DNA from: Neoechinorhynchus agilis
Taxonomy: Eukaryota; Acanthocephala
Assembly: GCA_051530055.1 (NCBI GenBank)
Contig: CM121341.1
Span: forward strand, 6,758,001-6,822,000
Direction: 5' to 3'
Length of the DNA stretch: 64,000 nt
The notes under the pieces were generated by a model that worked only from the letters and a program-made list of their open reading frames with translations, did no database searches and was not told the DNA's origin. Below, one piece after another: positions 57,101 through 64,000 of this stretch (position 1 is its first letter; every line of letters begins with the position of its first letter). A program made the position numbers and the translations under genes.

Positions 57101-60100
57101 TACCCATTTTTCGTTGGATAAAAATCTCGAATAAAACATGATGGTGTTGGGAAAAGAGGCTTTCCATAATGTTAATCAATGTCACATATCACCGACTTTT
57201 GCCCTTCATATTTTGTAAATGTGAATATTAGATGCCGTGATAAGTTAATTTATGATTTTTACTAATAACCAAAATATTGTCGCATTTTCCTCTGAACTGT
57301 CACGAACTGTATTCGAAAATTCACATTAAAATTTTAAAAATTAAAAAGTGAAAATTAAAACTTTTTCCTATGCGACAACTATTTTAATGCTTATAGAGAT
57401 TTTTTCTGTCGATTTAGGCATCCTAAAAGTACTCAATGCAGTTTTTTGAGTTCCCAAAAACCTGCATATTGAGAAAATGTATCCTGGATTAAGTTGTAAG
57501 TTTTACTGTCGCGATCCATCACACTTTTAATTTAAATGCAGCAACTAAGGAAAGAATAAACACTATAAATATTATTTAGGGAAAGGCTTGTTAATTTAAC
57601 AAGTCTTCAGTCCGTATATCAATGTACGATTGTAGATTCTCTAAGGATATTAGACGCAGTCATCGAGTACAAGTGGGATGATATCGAAGAACTTTTAAAA
57701 ACTGAGCTGGGACCTAGGTTTAGATTGGTGGAAATTTTTGAAGAAATCGACAGCATTTTAAGAGTAGACGATGAATCTAGCCAAGAAAGCCCTCAGGAAT
57801 GTGGTGAGATTGAAAACACTGAAGAAGGAACGCCGTCGAGTACTAAATCGACTGACTATATTTTGCCTGAACGATTGCGGCGCTTATTAGAGTCACCGAT
57901 CACTAACGAGAGCGAAAAGGTTGCATCACAGCCATTCAAATCCGATCTCGGAAATTCACAAGTTTTTGGGGAGATCGAGGAATTACTATCGCAGCATTTG
58001 AAGTTCATTACGAATAAATCTAAGATCCCTGATGAAATTGAGGAGATTGAAGAGCAGCAATTAGAAACTAATTTGATACCATCACGAATGTCTGAAGAAT
58101 ATGGTGATTCTCGGTCAAAAGAACCCGAATACACGCAAAGCAGTTCTCAAATTCCTGACGAAAACGAGGGCATTGAAACACAAGAAATGGAGACAAATCC
58201 GAGACATTCACAAACTTCTAAGAGACGCGAGGATATTCAACAGCAAGAGTTGGATCCTAACGAAAGTATTCCACCAGAATTAGTTTCAAATGAGAGTGTC
58301 CACACAGAGGAACTGGAGAATGACGTGCGAAGTTCAATTAATGCTCATGGAAAGGAAATTATCTATGTACCGCGTATAAAATCCAATCGGCTCAGTGCAC
58401 CAATTCCCAGCGGTAACGTTAGTATCGATGCAGATGAATTGCGGAATAAATTGAGAAACTCAAATATATCTGGCGGTATAAAAAGCTCACGAATTTTGTC
58501 CGAAATCGGTAGTATTCATGCACAACAAGTTGATACAAATGTGAGAAACTCCAGAGTTTCTGCAGAGATTGACAATGCTCGAGTACACTGGTTAGAGACT
58601 CAACAGAGAAGATCAAGCATTCTCGATGACTTAATGGGCTTACGAATGTCCGACAATCCTGACAATGTGACAACATCGCCAGTTTTGGACGAGAACGAGA
58701 CAATTGAAGTACAGCAAATGAAAAAAAATCTAAATAACTCACAAATTTCTTCAGATATCAAGGATATTCAAGTAGAACCATTAGCTACTCAACAGAGAAG
58801 TTTAAGGATTTCAGACCTTTCGAGAAGTCCACAGATTCCAGAAAAGAATTTAACTATTCAAGGCCAACACTTAAGGTTTCAGCAGCGCTCAGAATATTCA
58901 AATGGCAATGCCCGCACTCAAATAAAACCAATGGATCCAAATGTAAAAAACTCACAGGTTTCCAAAGAATGCAAGAATAGTCCAACAAAGGAAGTAAATA
59001 ATATTCAGAGGAAATCAACAATTTCTGACCTTTCGAAGAGTTCACAGATTTCAAAAAAGAACTTAACTGTTCACAATCAACACTTAAAGTCCAAAGAGAG
59101 AAGTTCAAAATATTCTAATAACAATGCCCGCACTCAAATAAAACCAATGGATCCAAATGTAAAAAAATCACAAGTTTCCAATGAAGTTAAGAATGGTCCA
59201 ACAAAGGAATCGGATAATATTCGGAGGAAATCAACAATTTCTGACATTTCGAGAAGATTGCAGATTCCTGAAAAGAAAACAGGTGCCCAAGGCCAACACT
59301 TAAAGTCCAAGGAGAGAAGTTCAAAATATTCTAATGATGGAGCCCGTATTCAAAAACAGCAGATCGAGACAAATTTAAGAGCCTCACCTAATTATAAACT
59401 AACACACCAATTAAGTAGCAGCCCAAAAAAGTCAATGATCAATAGCGACAGCAATGAAACTCAAGCACATCTATTGCATTCTAATCTGAGAAGTTCAGGC
59501 GTATCTGTAAAGGGTGATAGCACTGAAGTACGACAACTGGGCATTAGCCCAAGAAACTCACGGATTTCCGAAAATAATACGGGTATTCGAGACCGGCGTT
59601 CCAATTTCGGGCAAGAAAACTCACGGCTGTTCGATTGTAATATGACTACTCAAGATCGACGAGTAAAGTCCATATCCAAATATTCACGTATTTCTGACAA
59701 TGGCGAAGAGGCACGAGCTGCTGCTAGTGAGTTAATATCCGTTGGACTATATGGTCACTTACCATTATCAGACATAACGTCTAATAAAAGTGAAAACATC
59801 TCCAATGTGTTAGAAACGTGCGGTTGCATTCAGTTTAAGGAAGCACAGGATAATCCTAGCAACCAACTGAGCTCTACAATAAGCGACCGAATTTCATCTC
59901 AACAAGACGAGATTCTTCGAATCTTTCCAGATTATTTAATGCACGAAAGCTCACCGCGATTCGCATCTCAACAATTGGAACCAGCGCGGGTTTCTGAGAA
60001 GGATGAGATGGTACAACCTCTTCAATCGGATTCAATGGTAGAAAGCTCACCGAATGCTGAGAGTGAATTTAGTGGTCAAGACCATCGATTAGATTCTAAT

Positions 60101-62655
60101 GCAACATCTTCCCAGATTTTTGACAACTGCGATTGCATCCTACCCCGAGAGTCGTACGCTGTTCTGAGAACCACGAGCAGCGACAAATCGGAATCAGTCC
60201 GACATTCGAAAAAGGATGAGATTATTTCAGGACTCAAAGCAAAGTCGATCCAAAAAAGCTCATGGTCTACTGAGCAGAATATGAGCATTCAAGATCAACA
60301 ATCGACTCCTACTTGGAGGAATAACGTTTTGTCTCAATATAGTGAACAAGCGCTTCCATCTGAGTCTTTGCAATTAAGCTCACAGCTTTCTATTGCCGAC
60401 GGGAACATTGAAGACCAGGAAATTAAGTCGACTTTGACAAGTTCACGGATGTCTGAGAACCATGGTTTTGTTCGGACGCTTCAATCGGACTCAATGCAAG
60501 ACGCAGCGTTATCTGAGCGTTTAAAGTATACTTTGGGAAGTTCACTTATGCTTGATGATAGTAATGATGGTCTATTGTATCGTGTGGATTGTCTTCAGAA
60601 ACGTTCAAGTTTTTCCCCTGAGATCGACTATACTCAGTCCGATGAAATGATATCAGATGTAAATTCTTTTCCGATTTATGATAGCTACAGTGAAGAATCT
60701 GAGAACAATTTAATATCGTTACAAACATCATGGGAATCCTTGGGCGATTGGCAACCGAATTTCCAACCTGACAAGCAAGAATATAAGATTTTAGGGTTGG
60801 TGAGGCGCATTCGATTGCAACAGCTTAAATTTAATCAAAGTACTTCTGAATGTTTGGAAGAGATCGATGATGTTGAATCGGAACCATTTAGCCTCAATAC
60901 ATTTACTCGCGAGGACGAACTACCACAGTCTTTAGAGTCTATGAACAAATGCGATTACTTATCCCCTCAGATTTCCGCAGAAGTTGTATCTGTTCTCGAA
61001 AAACAAACTGAATCAAGTTCGCAATATTCACTTATTTCGGAACCGAACGACAGTATTTCTTTACAACAGTTGGAATCTCGACAGCAAGTTGAGACTTGTT
61101 CAAGAAGTTCATCGATTTCTGAAGATAACGATGAAAGTGAAATGCAATTGTCGAGTTTAGGCATGGTGTCTTCAGAGATTTCCGATGACAGTAGCAGTTC
61201 TACACCGCAACTGCAGGTTTGGTTTGATAAGAGCAAGGCGATTGTGAAGGAGAGTTGTGATGATCAATCGAATTCTCAACAAATGACTTTGGACCATAAA
61301 CGCTTTGTGTACAAAAAGAAAACAGCACGAATTTTAAATGATGTGGAGAAGGCCCGGAAACAGCTGATACAGGTTAAAATGCACGAAGTCGGAATTTTCC
61401 ATGCACTTAAGTTTATTGAAGAATTAGAGCATGAAGCAAAAACTAATCGTAATTCGGACGAAATCAGGGAAACTGAATGTTTAGATTCAAGTTCCTATTT
61501 AACTGCTTCTGATAATTTTGACGACGTTGAAAGTACTCAATCGTTCCAATCAGAGCTTAATCAGATGGATTCACTGTTTATTGAGGAGGTCGAAAGTACT
61601 GTTAGGCAGCAGTCAACTTTAGGTCTGATAAATTCGGAAGTTGTAGAAGAGAATGAAAGTGTTCAAAGTCAGCATCTAGACGTCTCAAATACATCAATTA
61701 TCGAGGAAACCAAAAGAGTTTACCCGCACTACATGCCTCGTTGCTCGGAAATTGTGCCAATCTGCAACGATGCTACAAATGATGGATTGCAAACGTTAAA
61801 GTGCATCTCTACGAATTCACCAAATGTTAAGACGGTCGATGGCGTTCAAATTTCCGATGTAAACAGTAGCCCAATACCTTCAGCAGTTGAGGACAACAAT
61901 GAAAATGATCGAGCGTTCCTTGAGATAGCTTCGCTTATTTTTAAAGAGTTGGAGCCTAATCTGAGATCCTCACGGAATGCTAGACCAAGTCTTCATATTT
62001 GTCAGAGTGATGAGTCAATTGATAGTGAAGAAGAGGACGAAGTGGACGAAAGTCATTTTGAGATTGACATTGATAAAATTAAAGAAGTGTGCCCAAAACC
62101 GAAACCAATATTAGATCTCACAATACCAAGATGGGCAAAAATATTAGAAGGCCGTGCCAAAGATGTTATTGCTTTTTTGGATGTTTCTAGTTACTCAACT
62201 ACGGACGATGTAATTTCTCAGGTTCTTTTTTTTGCGGTTTAAATATTAATAAATCTACAATTCTATAGGTAATCGATAGTATGGCTAAGATCGTCATGAA
62301 AAAAATTACATCCGATCGCGAATATGTGTGCAAATTGAGCACAATTGGATGGGATGAGGAAGATGAGCAAGAGAAAGCAAACAGCGTTTTAGAATTTAAA
62401 CATTTTCCAAATGGTTTCAATAGTATTGGAAAAGATAGAGACACTCAGGGATTAATGGACGCAATCATGTATCACCCAACGAAGATTTCTTGTTCTGCCA
62501 TTGATGCTATTGGTTTATCTGAGAAGAGACTCAAAGCCTCTATTCGACGTTCGCTGGGTGAAGACATTTCGGTAGTTATGAAAAATTTAAATAACATAAT
62601 TGAATACCGTAACACGACGGATTTTAAACTATTTGAAGAAGTTCTTAATTCGTAA
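54104..62655 (+). CDS. Unrecognised ~2,100-aa Ser/Gln/Asn-rich repeat protein, 9 exons
   Basis: Nine exons stay in phase: 54104-54262, 54795-54914, 54967-55190, 55272-55428, 55477-55590, 55641-55720, 56181-56612, 57580-62221 and 62269-62655. The N-terminal ~440 residues are folded-looking and helical (LREPYNLEIVKYLSQMDEII, FKYRPPAGTEFIVEHECLIP, PTPEPLKKVKDM). The central 1,547-codon exon is disordered, built from about 25-30 degenerate repeats of 20-30 residues around Q-x-L-x-x-N-x-R-x-S-x-[IV]-S. Three neighbouring units (58900-59360) are near-identical (QIKPMDPNVKxSQVS, QHLKSKERSSKYSN). The C-terminus (VIDSMAKIVMKKITSDREYV to EEVLNS) is compact. Many Ser/Thr positions suggest phospho-regulation. 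No family was recognised; a structural or scaffold role is only a guess. Introns 1 and 7 contain foldback elements. Confidence 0.75.
54454..54603. mobile_element. Foldback element in intron 1 of the giant gene
   Basis: gtcaccaccccaagaattaa, ttattgaattaaatatttcg pairs with cgaaatatttaattcaataa, ttaattctcggggtggtgac. The loop (54507-54557) contains ttgaagagggaacccgggtt before gcgaaatattt. Arms about 48 bp. Confidence 0.93.
56945..57140. mobile_element. Foldback element in intron 7 of the giant gene
   Basis: ttttattcgagatttttatc, caacgaaaaatgggtgtttt and ttcttaatactccaattttt on the left are mirrored on the right. Both inner ends carry the hammerhead-like core (reverse strand ctgacgaagacgcaagacgt then cgaaa; forward strand ctgacgcaaggcgtcgaag). 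Arms about 85 bp. Confidence 0.93.
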
Positions 62656-63249
62656 TAATTAAATAAACCATTTAATTAAATATGCGTTACTTTTCGGCTA
62701 TATCTTCACTGCTAAAAATAATTTAAGAACGTCGCGACTGCTAGACAAATCAATCATTGTGCATTTTCCACAGGAGGAAGGCGAATAAAATTTGCTCAAA
62801 ATCAAATTTTTCTAATGAGATTTATAGTTAATTTTAAATATACTAAACGTTTCGAAGTTCTCATTAAATTCTCTGAGAGAGATATTTTGCTTAATATCTT
62901 TGAGATCTAAAGGGAGTCGTTGATTTAAGAGGAACCGGGATTAATTGTTTTATTGTCTCAATTGGGAATAATAAGCTTTCATTTCATTGTTTGAATTGCG
63001 GTGATGATAATCCCGGATCAAACGTATTTTATTGGATTGAAATATTTCGAAAGAGGAAGCCTCGCTTCATCAATCATTCTAACATTTTATCCGGTGAGAT
63101 CACCACAACTCTAGCCTTCCGAATGATTTTCTCTCGATTAGTTTAGGAAATTATAAATCAAAAGCGCCCAATTTATATGCGAAATACTGGCTCCAACATA
63201 CATATAGCGATTTTTCTATATTATTCAAATTTTTTTGAAAAACGTAATA
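62656..63249. other. Intergenic with a degraded foldback fragment
   Basis: 62990-63110 (ggtgatgataatcccggatc, attgaaatatttcgaaagag, ggtgagatcaccacaact) belongs to the cgaaatatttc family; arms are short and imperfect. No gene was seen. Confidence 0.6.
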
Positions 63250-63264
63250 TACTTTTAACAATTC

Positions 63265-63805
63265 AAACAATCTGTTTGAAGCACACTCACCACCTCCCGC
63301 CAAATTCCAGCTTTTGTCCTTCCTCGACCGTCGCCATCACGCTGGCAGCATTGGTTCGCTGTACTGCGAGCGAGATGTTTTGTCGAAGGAATACGCCTGC
63401 CCTTGAATCTCCGGTTGCCTCTATCAATTTCTTCGAGACATCCTGGAGCAGAGAGAGTGCCGAGCGCTCCATACGTCTCTACCCCAAAGGGGACAAAATA
63501 GTGAGCCCTCAATAACTGAATATATTTCCGTATTTTCCTCCCTTCCGCTGCACTGGCGGCACCACCGGCGATTTCGAGGGAGTAGGGGATGTTGCTGGCT
63601 GCGAGGGTGTCCCAGAGAAGGCATTTGCCCTCCCGCCACGGGAAGACCGAAATTCCGTCGGGCTTACGGCCGTCTAGTCGACAAAGGTGGGCGGGTTCCA
63701 GATTTCAGAATGGCGGGAGAACCTTGCTCCTGGCTTTCGGCAAACGAGACCGTGTCGCCCGAAAGCATCAACCAAAGACCCACATCGACAGCGATGGGGA
63801 TTTAG
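63265..63805 (-). mobile_element. LINE fragment with restriction-like endonuclease domain
   Basis: Read in reverse from 63805: a zinc knuckle (CRCGSLVDAFGRHGLVC, C-x-C...H-x-L-x-C), RFSRH, then KPDGISVFPW...CLLWDT, the PD...D core of the restriction-like endonuclease found in R2/NeSL-type LINEs. Next come YFVPFGVETYGALG and LRQNISLAVQRTNAASVMAT, the usual C-terminal end. Two frame changes are visible, one after RFSRH (with about 15-20 residues missing) and one after VETYGALG. The reverse transcriptase is absent: sequence upstream of 63806 is AT-rich and unrelated. High GC against its surroundings marks a recent insertion. Confidence 0.8.
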
Positions 63806-64000
63806 TAATTTTTCCTTTATTTTGGAAGTTATAAACACCCAAATGTAAATTCCTAGATTTATTGCTGATATTTCGTCGGACAATTTCAACATTATCAAGA
63901 CACCTTCCTTACAAATGACCAAATTTAGCCTGGTATCCTTCGCATTTTGCTTAGACACAATCCAGAGTCCTATAAGAGATCTGCAGCTGTGTCACTGTTT
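63806..64000. other. Right edge, no gene seen
   Basis: AT-rich flank of the LINE fragment. Nothing recognised. Confidence 0.4.

Noticed and set aside
63177-63834. Forward-strand ORFs in the GC-rich block at the right edge
   Set aside because: The reverse strand carries recognisable LINE endonuclease and C-terminal motifs; the forward ORFs are shadows.

Overview
The window is nuclear DNA of an AT-rich, intron-bearing animal. Metazoan genes that can be recognised: a lysosomal alpha-galactosidase/NAGA, a TGF-beta-type II receptor-like kinase, two ASCC1 copies, a possible dynactin p24, DNA ligase III, an insulysin-like M16 protein, FoxO forkhead fragments, a lamin-type intermediate filament protein, riboflavin kinase and TOM40. 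Reconstructed introns fall into two classes: very short ones (mostly 32-59 bp, GT...AG) and long ones (about 190-1500 bp), several of which are filled with repeats. Introns this short with this gene set suggest a reduced animal genome, perhaps orthonectid- or dicyemid-like; that placement is a guess, not a result.

Layout, left to right. 0.7-9.9 kb: alpha-galactosidase (-) head-to-head with a receptor pseudokinase (+), two tandem ASCC1 genes (-) whose second exons are nearly identical, and a dynactin-p24-like gene (-). 10.6-14 kb: a LINE tail, a small unassigned ORF and DNA ligase III (-), whose single intron has 14-bp terminal inverted repeats at its splice sites. 14.4-17.0 kb: six head-to-tail copies of a ~440-bp unit carrying a small spliced ORF. 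18.2-22.3 kb: an M16 insulysin-like gene with ten exons and no HxxEH zinc motif. 23.1-24.2 kb: two FoxO forkhead fragments in inverted, tail-to-tail order. 25.5-30.7 kb: an unassigned coiled-coil gene, an intronless lamin-type filament gene lacking a CaaX box, and an 11-copy minisatellite upstream of it. 31-39.6 kb: gene-poor, with foldback elements, a broken coiled-coil gene and a decayed Ty3/gypsy fossil. 40.7-49.0 kb: a secreted protein resembling a free proprotein-convertase propeptide, an unassigned gene, more foldbacks, a partly duplicated riboflavin kinase, and TOM40 (-) with a satellite inside one intron. 50-51.9 kb: a nuclear protein with a possible KNL1-like C-terminus. 52-54 kb: LINE debris. 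54.1-62.7 kb: one nine-exon gene for a ~2,100-residue, Ser/Gln/Asn-rich repeat protein. The right edge holds the C-terminal end of a LINE with a restriction-like endonuclease.

No operon, CRISPR array, tRNA or rRNA gene was seen. Most genes are unrelated housekeeping functions (mitochondrial import, DNA repair, lysosomal hydrolysis, nuclear/cytoskeletal structure). What links the region is intron and repeat biology: hairpin-like minute introns, inverted-repeat foldbacks sharing a hammerhead-like core, and tandem duplications inside genes, one of which appears to have created an intron in riboflavin kinase.
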